Positions 1-6,865 of a stretch of 14,166 nt of DNA are shown here, piece by piece; within the stretch, counting starts at the first letter, position 1, and every line of letters starts with the position of its first letter. Made by a program: the position numbers and the translations under genes. The stretch comes from Spirochaetaceae bacterium (lineage in GTDB: Bacteria > Spirochaetota > Spirochaetia > B11-G9). The notes below the pieces were generated by a model. The model did not search any database, had not been told where the DNA came from, and saw nothing but the letters and a program-made list of their open reading frames with translations. The stretch spans positions 1 through 14,166 of the forward strand of contig JAUVLL010000042.1 in NCBI GenBank assembly GCA_030600745.1, in the 5' to 3' direction.

Positions 1-1
1 T

Positions 2-145
2 CGGGAATGGTCACCGGACAAGTGGGTGCAGTTTGGATGGGTCAGTGGAGCTCTTGCCGCCACATTGTTAACCGATTATGGCCAGCCTGCAGATGAGGAG
101 CAGGTTTGGAGTATCTGGAAGGGGAATGCCCGGGTTAAGCGGTAG
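2..145 (+). CDS. C-terminal end of a probable PfkB-family sugar kinase (5' part outside window)
   Basis: An open frame runs in from the left edge and stops at TAG 143-145, giving 47 visible codons. It contains the stretch GWVSGALAATLLTDY and ends VWSIWKGNARVKR. The Ala/Gly-rich helix followed by an acidic QPADEEQVW segment resembles the last helices of PfkB-family carbohydrate kinases. The catalytic G-x-G-D region would lie upstream of the window, so the assignment rests on tail resemblance alone and the substrate cannot be given. No convincing terminator follows the stop. It shares the plus strand with the next gene, but the 161-bp gap with repeats and a change to more AT-rich sequence suggest separate transcription. 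Confidence 0.5.
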   Translation, partial: REWSPDKWVQFGWVSGALAATLLTDYGQPADEEQVWSIWKGNARVKR

Positions 146-162
146 TTAATAATGCTAAATAT

Positions 163-214
163 CCAAACATAACCAGATTTTTACATATTTTTGTATAAAA
201 TACCAAACATAACC
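163..214. repeat. Two direct copies of CCAAACATAACC upstream of the first DUF4143 ATPase
   Basis: Identical 12-mers CCAAACATAACC lie at 163-174 and 203-214. Their starts are 40 bp apart, close to four helical turns, so both would face the same side of the DNA. They sit in the intergenic region about 90-145 bp before the ATPase start. This is seen directly in the sequence. A regulator-binding role is inferred from spacing and position only. Confidence 0.5.
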
Positions 215-225
215 TGTATTTAGAC

Positions 226-255
226 TTGTTTTCTTATGAGATTTTACTTTATTAT
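226..255 (+). promoter_or_regulatory. Candidate promoter of the first DUF4143 ATPase gene
   Basis: A TTGTTT -35-like hexamer (226-231) and a TATTAT -10-like hexamer (250-255) are separated by 18 bp. Transcription would start near 262, giving a 5' leader of about 45 nt before the ATG at 307. The region is very AT-rich, so chance matches are likely. The call is tentative. Confidence 0.25.
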
Positions 256-306
256 GTATTTATCACATATATTACACATATAAAGAAACCGGTAAAGGAT
301 TCCTTA

Positions 307-1569
307 ATGTTAGAAACAATCAGAAAATACAATTTTTGGGGAGAAGAGAAAGTCTCTGTCGGCTATATAAGAACAGAGTATATTAATAAAATATCAAATT
401 TTTTAGGGAACAGATTAATTAAAGTATTACTTGGACAACGACGCTCTGGGAAAAGTTTTATTTTAAGGATGATAATAAGGAAACTGATCGAATCTGATGA
501 AGTACCACGAAACAATATTTTTTATATTAATAAGGATATCAGAGTATTTGATTTTATAGAAAATGCAAAAATATTAGGCGAAGTTATTGACGAATATCAT
601 AAAGTGTTAAAGCCCAAAGGTAAGGTATATATTTTTATAGACGAGATTCAGGAAATTAAAAATTGGGAAAAAATTGCAAATTCATTATCTCAGGACTATA
701 CACAGGAATATGAACTGTTTATTGCAGGTTCAAATTCAAAACTGCTGTCTGGAGAATTATCTACATATTTAAGTGGCCGATTTATAACAATAAATATTTA
801 TCCATTTAGTTTTTCTGAATATCTTGGATTTTATAATTTAGAGTCCGATAAAAAAAATTATATTAACTATTTACAGACAGGTGGTATACCCGAACTCTAT
901 AATCTGCCTAATGAGGAATTGAGAATAAACTATATTTCTTCTCTAAAAGATTCTATAATTTTACGAGATATTATTCAGAGATATAATATTAGGGATGTTG
1001 TTTTACTTAGAAGGTTAATAGATTTTGTAATAGATTCCCAATCTTCACTCTTTTCGATAAATAAGGTTGTAAATACATTTATATCAATAGGAATTAAAAC
1101 TAATCAGGAAACAATTTCAGCATATTTGGGATATTTGGCCAATGTATTTTTCCTCCATGAATCAGCTCGCTATGATTTGAAGGGAAAGCGAATTTTAAAG
1201 GGTGAGAGAAAATATTACCTGAATGATTTAAGTTTCAAAAACTATTTGACATCTTCTTTTGATAAAGGTATTGGTGAATTACTGGAAAATGCAGTTTATC
1301 TGCACTACAAAAGAGAAGGGTATCAAATTTATACTGGTATTTTTAACAACAAAGAAATTGATTTTGTTATCGAAAAAAATGGGAATAAAAAGTATATTCA
1401 GGTTGCATACACATTAGCTGATGAAGCAGTTATTGAGCGGGAGTTTGGAAATTTAAAAAAGATTAAAGATAACTTTGAGAAAATTGTTGTAACCCTTGAT
1501 GATATTTCAATTGGGAATATAGATGGAATAAAAAATCTACAAGCCTGGGAATTAGGATATGGAAAATAA
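307..1569 (+). CDS. AAA_14 / DUF4143-family ATPase (first copy)
   Basis: This 420-residue P-loop ATPase has an N-terminal AAA_14 domain. Walker A is GQRRSGKS (residues 43-50), Walker B is YIFIDEIQ with D112/E113, and a sensor-like GSNSKLL lies at 141-147. A winged-helix-like middle leads into the C-terminal DUF4143 region (about 300-400), with E327, the EIDF at 350-353 and YIQVAYTL at 363-370. DUF4143 tails resemble PD-(D/E)XK nucleases, but here Gln replaces the usual E-x-K. The family is common in anaerobes and its cellular role is not settled. I chose ATG 307 because TAAAGGA lies 7 nt upstream. The frame opens further at TTG 226, but that start lacks such a site. Codons are markedly richer in A/T (ATA, TTA, AAT) than in the genes beside it, suggesting acquisition. 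Its last 18 bp overlap the convergent isomerase gene. Confidence 0.85.
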   Translation: MLETIRKYNFWGEEKVSVGYIRTEYINKISNFLGNRLIKVLLGQRRSGKSFILRMIIRKLIESDEVPRNNIFYINKDIRVFDFIENAKILGEVIDEYHKVLKPKGKVYIFIDEIQEIKNWEKIANSLSQDYTQEYELFIAGSNSKLLSGELSTYLSGRFITINIYPFSFSEYLGFYNLESDKKNYINYLQTGGIPELYNLPNEELRINYISSLKDSIILRDIIQRYNIRDVVLLRRLIDFVIDSQSSLFSINKVVNTFISIGIKTNQETISAYLGYLANVFFLHESARYDLKGKRILKGERKYYLNDLSFKNYLTSSFDKGIGELLENAVYLHYKREGYQIYTGIFNNKEIDFVIEKNGNKKYIQVAYTLADEAVIEREFGNLKKIKDNFEKIVVTLDDISIGNIDGIKNLQAWELGYGK

Positions 1570-2472
1570 TATTTCCAAATTTTTTATTGGCTCCGAGACA
1601 GCCTCAACAATAAGATTAGCAGAACTCTTTTTTACAAGAATAGAAACAGATTTCTGAATGGGCACATTCCCTGTTCCAATGGATCCATGATCATCATTAT
1701 AATAGTGATTGCTCCCGCTGACTGAAGCATTGTCGTGAATATGAGCGTTGACAACACGATTTGTTGATATGATAATATTCAGGGCATCAAAGTAATCGAA
1801 TTTATGAACAAGAGATGAAATCCAAAGGTGGCCGATGTCGATACAGATAGAAATATTTTTTATCTCCCGGGTCAATGCAACAAAATCTTCGGGCATCTGG
1901 AAAAGATAGGTTAGCCTGGGATTAAGATTTTCAACAGTCAGTTTAATACCTCTGTCCATACAGTTATCTGCAGCTTCCTTTAAATTTTCTAAAGTTACCT
2001 CCATATGATTATTATATTCCTCAGATTTAACATAACCAGGTTTGCATATTGAACCTTCTTTCCTCCATAGATAGGGGCTTTGTTTTTCATACTCTTCAAG
2101 AACCTTTTTTCTTTTTATGTACTTTGTATATACCGGACTGTCCAGGGTATAACCGGCATGGAGAACCAGAATAGTTCCACCAAATGATGCTACTGTATCT
2201 GCACTTTTCCGTATGGAATTAAGACTGCCCTGTATGACAGAAGCATCCCTGCTTCCCAGATTAGGCAGATATTCTCCTCCCGGACAGGGAGCATGTCCGG
2301 ATAATACTTTTCCCTTTAAAGATACAATATCCTGTAAATACTGTGTATTCGATTGATACGAAAGCTCAAAATTGGGGTAATTACCGGTTTTTCTGTTCCA
2401 GGATTCGGCAAATTCCAGGGCTTGTGCCGGTGTATGAAGAGATACCATTGAGAGGCCTGTTTTATTGTTCAT
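1552..2472 (-). CDS. Xylose-isomerase-like TIM-barrel sugar (phosphate) isomerase/epimerase
   Basis: A 306-residue protein of the AP-endonuclease-2/xylose-isomerase-like TIM-barrel superfamily, which moves carbonyl groups or epimerises sugars using a divalent metal. Visible landmarks are SGHAP (H60), LVLHAG (H105), TVENLN (E181), CIDIGH (D212, H215), NAHIHDN (H244, H246), DHGSIGTG (H262) and LIVEAV (E290). The Glu/Asp/His/Glu set matches the metal-binding pattern of the family, so it should be active. The start is ATG 2472, with GGAG 7 nt upstream; TTG 2475 directly before it is less likely. The gene overlaps the end of the epimerase gene by 11 bp, which implies translational coupling, and it is the last gene of the minus-strand operon. 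Its 3' end overlaps the convergent ATPase by 18 bp. The substrate is unknown; phosphorylated or free ketose and inosose are all possible. Confidence 0.85.
   Translation of the reverse strand: MNNKTGLSMVSLHTPAQALEFAESWNRKTGNYPNFELSYQSNTQYLQDIVSLKGKVLSGHAPCPGGEYLPNLGSRDASVIQGSLNSIRKSADTVASFGGTILVLHAGYTLDSPVYTKYIKRKKVLEEYEKQSPYLWRKEGSICKPGYVKSEEYNNHMEVTLENLKEAADNCMDRGIKLTVENLNPRLTYLFQMPEDFVALTREIKNISICIDIGHLWISSLVHKFDYFDALNIIISTNRVVNAHIHDNASVSGSNHYYNDDHGSIGTGNVPIQKSVSILVKKSSANLIVEAVSEPIKNLEILFSIS
1560..1585 (+). terminator. Weak candidate terminator at the end of the first DUF4143 ATPase
   Basis: TGGAAA (1560-1565) can pair with TTTCCA (1572-1577) across a 6-nt loop. A run of six T follows at 1580-1585. 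The stem is short and AT-rich and includes the ATPase stop codon, so termination would be modest at best. On the other strand this lies inside the 3' end of the isomerase gene. Confidence 0.3.
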
Positions 2473-3832
2473 CAATCATCTCCAGACAATCCATCAATGC
2501 CAAACCGGTATGATATCCAGGATCCGCATCCGGAACCGCCGGTATGCTGTCGATAATATTCCCCTTTTTGTCCCGGGTCTGTACAGCAAGTAATCCGGGA
2601 GAATCTTTCCTGATATAATTACTAAATAATGAATTATGGCAAAGGCTGTATGCTTTCATGCAAAAGGATCTGTCAGCCTTATTCTGTACAATTTTACAGC
2701 ACCCAAGAGCAGCACTCATTGTTTCCGGGAGTGACCACCAGGGCATCTGACCGTTTATAGATTTTCGTGATACCAGATCGAATAATTTTATGATTCCCTT
2801 TGCTTTTCGATTAAATCCATTAACAAAGTTTCTATGGAAAATTGGAAACATCAGGGAAGTTATTTCTTTTATTTCCAGCTTTTTCTGAGTATCCATTTGT
2901 TCTGAAGATTTTGCAGTGAAACAAAATTGCAGAGTCAATCCCACGAACTCAAGAGCATGTCCGGGATCACTTGGAACTGCTTTATTGTTATACCACAAAT
3001 CACCATCAGCACTGATATATTCAACAAAATCAAAATCCTTTAGTTTTCTCCATTTTCTGTTAATATTTACATGTTTATCAAGAATGTAGCGGATAGCATA
3101 AATACCCCATTCCAGGGCTTCAGGTACACCATGTTTTAGAAGCAGGGTCATGCTTCCAATCAGCAGCATCCATGGGGATTGACTGAGTCGTCCGCTGGTA
3201 CTTGCTACAGGATTACCCTCTGCCAGAGGCTGCTGATCAGTGACAAAATTTCCTTGTTTAATACCATCTAAAACATTTTTAACATATTCAACTGATGAAA
3301 ACCGGGCTTCCTTAGATCCGGTAATAAGAGAAACCGCAAACAAGCCCCGGGATGCAAATATATCACTTGTATTCCAGGGATCTTCAGGGTTAATTTGTTT
3401 CTTTACCCAGCTTCCATCATTCCCCATATTCAAAGCCTCACCTTTAGGATTCATAAAAAAGAAAAGATGGCCGCTATTAAGTTCTCTTGCCTGCTTAGTA
3501 CTATCAGCAACTTCTTCGATAATATTTTCCAGTCTTTGAACCAGATTTAAAGCAGTATTATCTGAATAGTTATCTTTTATCCATTTGCTGTGAAGAGTAA
3601 GTGATTCGAGTCCACGACCCTGTATCCATGAATAAACAATATCTTTACTTCCCAGAGGGTCCCACTGGGGAAAATCCTTTCCTGTATTTATATTTAACTT
3701 TGTATCAATCCAGTGGTAGGCAGGATCTTTTTTATAACGGTCTGCAATAAGACTCATTGTGGAAAGAAGAATATCCCGATAATCTTCTGTAATAGCTCTT
3801 AAGTCTTCTATATGAGGATTCCTGGCCAGCAT
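2462..3832 (-). CDS. AGE-family (alpha/alpha)6-barrel sugar epimerase/isomerase-like protein
   Basis: A 456-residue soluble protein with the motif spacing of the N-acylglucosamine 2-epimerase (AGE)/YihS/cellobiose epimerase fold. Landmarks are DIVYSWIQGRG (W69, R73), GHLFFFMNPKG (121-131), DPGHALEF (H292, E295), WWSLPE (365-370) and a late ADPGYHTG (H441). In AGE enzymes two histidines, one in a PGH-type motif and one near the C-terminus, act as acid/base residues at C2. H292 and H441 are the likely equivalents. The protein is somewhat longer than typical family members (about 390-420). It starts with an ATG sharing one base with the preceding stop (TAATG), so translation is probably coupled, and no strong ribosome binding site is seen. 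An epimerase or isomerase role fits the operon, but other (alpha/alpha)6-barrel activities cannot be excluded. Confidence 0.7.
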   Translation of the reverse strand: MLARNPHIEDLRAITEDYRDILLSTMSLIADRYKKDPAYHWIDTKLNINTGKDFPQWDPLGSKDIVYSWIQGRGLESLTLHSKWIKDNYSDNTALNLVQRLENIIEEVADSTKQARELNSGHLFFFMNPKGEALNMGNDGSWVKKQINPEDPWNTSDIFASRGLFAVSLITGSKEARFSSVEYVKNVLDGIKQGNFVTDQQPLAEGNPVASTSGRLSQSPWMLLIGSMTLLLKHGVPEALEWGIYAIRYILDKHVNINRKWRKLKDFDFVEYISADGDLWYNNKAVPSDPGHALEFVGLTLQFCFTAKSSEQMDTQKKLEIKEITSLMFPIFHRNFVNGFNRKAKGIIKLFDLVSRKSINGQMPWWSLPETMSAALGCCKIVQNKADRSFCMKAYSLCHNSLFSNYIRKDSPGLLAVQTRDKKGNIIDSIPAVPDADPGYHTGLALMDCLEMIDEQ

Positions 3833-5013
3833 TAAAATGTCCGGGCTGCTTTATTAAAAGCATCAATGTACTGTTCGACCAGTCTGCCATCATCCCCTGG
3901 AAAAGTGGGGAGGGCCATTACATGTTCATTAATCTCTCTTGTCACAGGAAGATCTTCCGGATCACTGCCTCTTTCTATAAAGTAGGGCTGCTGATGTAAT
4001 AATGGGTAACGATCACGGCGGACAATTGCGCCTTCTGCTTTAAGCATTTCTATAAGACGCTCAATTGGAATACCTGTTTCTTCTCCCCGGTAGACAACAT
4101 CATTTTCGTAATAAACCCTGTTAATATGAGGAGGAGGCCAGTAGATATGAAATCCAGGCAGTTCTTCTATTGCCTTAAGCAGTTTTTCAATATTGTTTTT
4201 CCTAATACTATTTTTTTCATCAAGAGATTTTAACTGAACCCGGGTAATAGCTGCATGAAGGGGTGACATCCGGTGCTTGAAACCCAGGCAAGTATGCTGA
4301 TACTTACTGTACTCTTCCGGCAGACCGGCTGCTCTCCTGTAATGTCCCAGAGTAGTGGCTTTGTAAAGATAATCCCTGTTATTTGTAATAAGCATTCCTC
4401 CCTCCCCCCCGGGAAGGTTCTTTGAAGCCTGAAAACTGAATATACCAAAATCACCTAAAGTTCCGGTCTTCCTTCCTTTGTACTCAGCACCATGAGCATG
4501 ACAGGCATCCTCAATAACAGCAATGTTGTTATTTCCTGCAATGTTGATAATCTCATCCATTTTACAGGGAACACCCCACAGATGAACTGGAATAACAGCC
4601 TTTGTTTTTGGTGTAATTTTTCTTTTAAAATCTTCTACATCCAGATCCAGGCTATCAGGATATACCTCACAGAATATTACCTTTGCACCCAGGGTTGCTG
4701 CAGGCATGGCGGAAGCCCAGTAAGTATAGGAAGGGCAGATAACTTCATCTCCCGGACCGATACCAAGAACAAACAATGCTGCATACAGGGCTGCGGTACC
4801 ATTAATTTCTGCCAAAGCGTAGTCTGCTCCAAGGTATTCAGCAAACTCCTTTTCCAGTTTCATAGGCTCTTCCGATAGGGAAGTTTCATTCCTCCGCATT
4901 ACACTAAGAACCGCCTGTTCATCTTCTTCTGTTAATATGGGCCATCTTAGAGCCTCTTCCTGTTCCAGTGTAATAGCTTTGGGTTCCCCGTTTATGGTCA
5001 GATTCTCAGACAT
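3832..5013 (-). CDS. DegT/DnrJ/EryC1/StrS-family PLP-dependent sugar aminotransferase
   Basis: A 393-residue fold-type I PLP enzyme that exchanges an amino group between a sugar or cyclitol and, usually, glutamate or glutamine. NGTAALYAAL (71-80) is the phosphate-binding segment, CPSYTYWAS (93-101) follows, and VIEDACHAHGA has the PLP-nitrogen Asp (D169). SFQASKNLPGGEGG carries the Schiff-base lysine K198. The length is normal for the family and all key residues are present. The start is ATG 5013, with AGGAGG 5 nt before it inside the 14-bp gap after the amidohydrolase. Family members are best known from nucleotide-sugar and aminoglycoside biosynthesis. No nucleotidyltransferase, dehydratase or glycosyltransferase lies nearby, so here it more likely works in reverse, as deamination to a keto-sugar, or on a cyclitol. 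That direction is inference. Confidence 0.88.
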   Translation of the reverse strand: MSENLTINGEPKAITLEQEEALRWPILTEEDEQAVLSVMRRNETSLSEEPMKLEKEFAEYLGADYALAEINGTAALYAALFVLGIGPGDEVICPSYTYWASAMPAATLGAKVIFCEVYPDSLDLDVEDFKRKITPKTKAVIPVHLWGVPCKMDEIINIAGNNNIAVIEDACHAHGAEYKGRKTGTLGDFGIFSFQASKNLPGGEGGMLITNNRDYLYKATTLGHYRRAAGLPEEYSKYQHTCLGFKHRMSPLHAAITRVQLKSLDEKNSIRKNNIEKLLKAIEELPGFHIYWPPPHINRVYYENDVVYRGEETGIPIERLIEMLKAEGAIVRRDRYPLLHQQPYFIERGSDPEDLPVTREINEHVMALPTFPGDDGRLVEQYIDAFNKAARTF

Positions 5014-5027
5014 ACCGCCCTCCTGGG

Positions 5028-5960
5028 TTATAATAATTTCAATATTTTAAGTGCGTTATCACAGGTGATTTTATTAAAGATATCCCTGCTTATTTTTTCT
5101 TCTGAAAGAAGACTCCTTAGATAAGAAAGGTGCGGCATTTTCCCATCCTCGTCTGCAAAACATACATCGGTACCAAACAGTATTTTGTCCTGAAATTCTG
5201 TCAGAAATTTGATTCCATACTTCCTGTCCCGGCTGATTGCATTGTAACCGCTGTTTGCCGATATATCGGCATAGAGGTTAGGGTAGGTTTTAAGCAGCCT
5301 TTGAAGGCTGCCCTCTTTTTCTATGGTTCCTTCAGGATAGATAAATTTATTTTGTGGAGTAATATTATCTGTTATCTCAGACCAGAAACCAGGAGCGTGC
5401 CCAATAATGATTGTATCAGGAACCTCTTTAAGGAGCCTCTCCAAACGAGGCAGCCCCACTTCATCAAAGAGGCCATATACCCCTGTACCCGGACCTGTGC
5501 AGTGAAAAAGTACCGGCATCTCCCATTCTCCACACTGACGAAACATATTTATAACTCTTGGATCATCCAAAGGAAGATTTGCTGTTACTTCTCCAATACC
5601 CACACATCCCAGTTCTTTAAAACGTTTTAGGAAAGGAGAAAAATCTGTGACAGGAGGATTATCTAATTGATCTTCTGTAAGATTCCCGTAACATCCCATT
5701 CTCGGATCCAGGTTTCCAAACAGAATTAGTCGATCTGAATAGTGTGATGCGTCTTTCAGCTGGCTAATGATATCCGACTTTGGAGAAAAAAATAACGGAG
5801 CCTGGCATATCTCCGGGCTTACATTCACAGGCATCAGTACCGCTTTATCTATACCCTCTTCATCCAAACGTTGAATAAGATCTTTAAAAGTGACCGGCTT
5901 TCGATCCATTTTGTCCGGCAGGCGTAAATCTGCAACATGGGTATGAAAATCAATGATCAT
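5028..5960 (-). CDS. Amidohydrolase_2-family metal-dependent hydrolase
   Basis: A 310-residue TIM-barrel hydrolase of the PF04909 type. It begins MIIDFHTHVAD, giving the metal-binding HxH (H6, H8). It continues with GIGEVTAN (E124), VLFHCTGPG (H153), IIGHAPGFW (H188) and ILFGTDVCFAD (D265), the ordered metal and catalytic positions expected for this superfamily. Members include lactonases, decarboxylases and deaminases such as the L-fucono- and pyrone-lactonases; the sequence does not say which. In this sugar context a lactone-opening, deacylating or deaminating step is plausible. ATG 5960 overlaps the stop of the regulator gene (ATGA, 4 bp), so the two are translationally coupled. This is the first enzyme gene of the operon. 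No signal peptide is present, so it is cytoplasmic. Confidence 0.85.
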   Translation of the reverse strand: MIIDFHTHVADLRLPDKMDRKPVTFKDLIQRLDEEGIDKAVLMPVNVSPEICQAPLFFSPKSDIISQLKDASHYSDRLILFGNLDPRMGCYGNLTEDQLDNPPVTDFSPFLKRFKELGCVGIGEVTANLPLDDPRVINMFRQCGEWEMPVLFHCTGPGTGVYGLFDEVGLPRLERLLKEVPDTIIIGHAPGFWSEITDNITPQNKFIYPEGTIEKEGSLQRLLKTYPNLYADISANSGYNAISRDRKYGIKFLTEFQDKILFGTDVCFADEDGKMPHLSYLRSLLSEEKISRDIFNKITCDNALKILKLL

Positions 5961-6745
5961 CCTGTTTTCTCTATAGCCATATTTCTTTGTAAAGACTGCA
6001 GCACCAAAACATTACTGTCTTTTAATTGCTGTAGTATTTTATTACTTATACTGTCTGTAATGATTCCGGTAAGTTCTGATGTTTGACAGACCCTGCTTAA
6101 GGAGTTTTTACCGAATTTTGATGAATCAATAAGAAGATAAATATCGGAAGAACTTGAAATCATCATTTTTTTTGTTTCGGCTTCCATTATATCTGATGCA
6201 GAGGCACCTTTTTCAGTAGAAAAACCGGTAGCACCTAAGAATAAAATATCTGCATTTACTGCATCAAAAAAGGAAAGAGAAGAAATGCCAATTAGTGATT
6301 GAGACTCATGTCGTAGAGATCCTCCTGAAACAATCAAATTGATATTTTCCAGCCCGGATAGTTCATGAATTACAAGAAGTGAGTTGGTTATTACTGTAAG
6401 ATTTATTTCTTTTATATAACGGGGTAGAAAAGAGGTTGTACTGCCCGAATCAATAATAATTCTCATCCCCGGCTTAACCAGCCTGGCAGCCGTTCGGGCT
6501 ATCAGGTCCTTTTCATATTCATACTCATGTATCGTGGTCTCAATCAACCTGACAAGATTTCTGTTATTACTAAGAACACCGCCGCCTCTTGTTCTTACTA
6601 AATAACCTTTTTGATCCAGTTCATCAATATCGGAACGAATTGTTACCTTGGAAACCTTAAGGATTTCATGAAGGTGGTTGATACTAATAACACCTTCTTC
6701 TTTTAGTATTTCTATTATTTTAATTTGCCTTTTTAACTTATTCAT
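5957..6745 (-). CDS. DeoR/GlpR-family transcriptional regulator
   Basis: A 262-residue regulator that starts directly with the DNA-binding domain. MNKLKRQIKIIEIL and SKVTIRSDIDELDQKGYLVRTRGG form the winged helix of the DeoR family (residues 1-55). The C-terminal DeoRC domain follows, with IIDSGSTTSFLP, VITNS, LFLGATGFS and LIDSSKFGK, the phosphosugar-binding pocket motifs. Family members usually repress a catabolic operon and are released by a phosphorylated intermediate. I chose ATG 6745: a TTG at 6763 extends the frame by six residues but lies inside the promoter. A TTGACA-17-TATTAT promoter ends six bases before this ATG, so the mRNA is probably leaderless. As first gene of the operon it probably autoregulates and also controls the divergent transporter. 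Confidence 0.9.
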   Translation of the reverse strand: MNKLKRQIKIIEILKEEGVISINHLHEILKVSKVTIRSDIDELDQKGYLVRTRGGGVLSNNRNLVRLIETTIHEYEYEKDLIARTAARLVKPGMRIIIDSGSTTSFLPRYIKEINLTVITNSLLVIHELSGLENINLIVSGGSLRHESQSLIGISSLSFFDAVNADILFLGATGFSTEKGASASDIMEAETKKMMISSSSDIYLLIDSSKFGKNSLSRVCQTSELTGIITDSISNKILQQLKDSNVLVLQSLQRNMAIEKTG

Positions 6746-6750
6746 AAAGT

Positions 6751-6779
6751 ATAATAGGTTCAAAAGTAAATATTGTCAA
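6751..6779 (-). promoter_or_regulatory. Promoter of the minus-strand catabolic operon (regulator first)
   Basis: Read on the minus strand, TTGACA occupies 6779-6774 and TATTAT 6756-6751, with an optimal 17-bp spacer. Initiation 6-7 nt after the -10 would fall at about 6745-6744, on the first bases of the regulator ATG. No Shine-Dalgarno sequence is present between the -10 and that ATG. Confidence 0.75.
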
Positions 6780-6808
6780 GAAAACACAAGCTAAAGCAAA
6801 TAAAATTG

Positions 6809-6838
6809 TTGACAGAGTTGGAAGTGTACACTTATAAT
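6809..6838 (+). promoter_or_regulatory. Promoter of the ABC transporter operon
   Basis: A perfect TTGACA (6809-6814) and a perfect TATAAT (6833-6838) are separated by 18 bp. The predicted start near 6845 leaves a 5' leader of about 20 nt with AAGGAGA (6854-6860) before the ATG at 6866. Its -35 is 29 bp from the -35 of the divergent operon, so one regulator could control both. Confidence 0.8.
6822..6833. promoter_or_regulatory. 12-bp perfect palindrome AAGTGTACACTT in the promoter spacer (candidate operator)
   Basis: AAGTGTACACTT is identical to its reverse complement. It occupies the -35/-10 spacer of the transporter promoter and touches the first base of the -10. This is a classic position for repression by steric block. 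The adjacent DeoR-family gene is the obvious candidate binder, although that pairing is inference. No second perfect copy was found in the divergent promoter. Confidence 0.5.
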
Positions 6839-6865
6839 ATAGAAAACAATTTTAAGGAGAAAAAT

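Noticed and set aside
226..306. N-terminal extension of the first DUF4143 ATPase from TTG 226
   Set aside because: No ribosome binding site, it overlaps the candidate promoter, and ATG 307 has TAAAGGA at good spacing and gives the usual family N-terminus.
2028..2042. AACATAACCAG inside the isomerase gene, resembling the 163-214 repeats
   Set aside because: Partial match in coding sequence with no other regulatory context; best explained by chance.
4404..4410. Run of seven G (minus strand) in the aminotransferase next to the PLP-lysine motif, considered as a phase-variable tract
   Set aside because: Seven bases is short for slipped-strand switching, the frame is intact, and the codons encode the conserved Gly-rich motif.
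5130..5630. 166-codon plus-strand frame opposite the amidohydrolase
   Set aside because: The minus-strand frame carries all metal-binding motifs; the plus frame has no recognisable domain or start signal.
6773..6865. N-terminal extension of the substrate-binding protein from 6773
   Set aside because: This stretch contains the consensus TTGACA/TATAAT promoter, and the signal peptide starts at ATG 6866 behind AAGGAGA.
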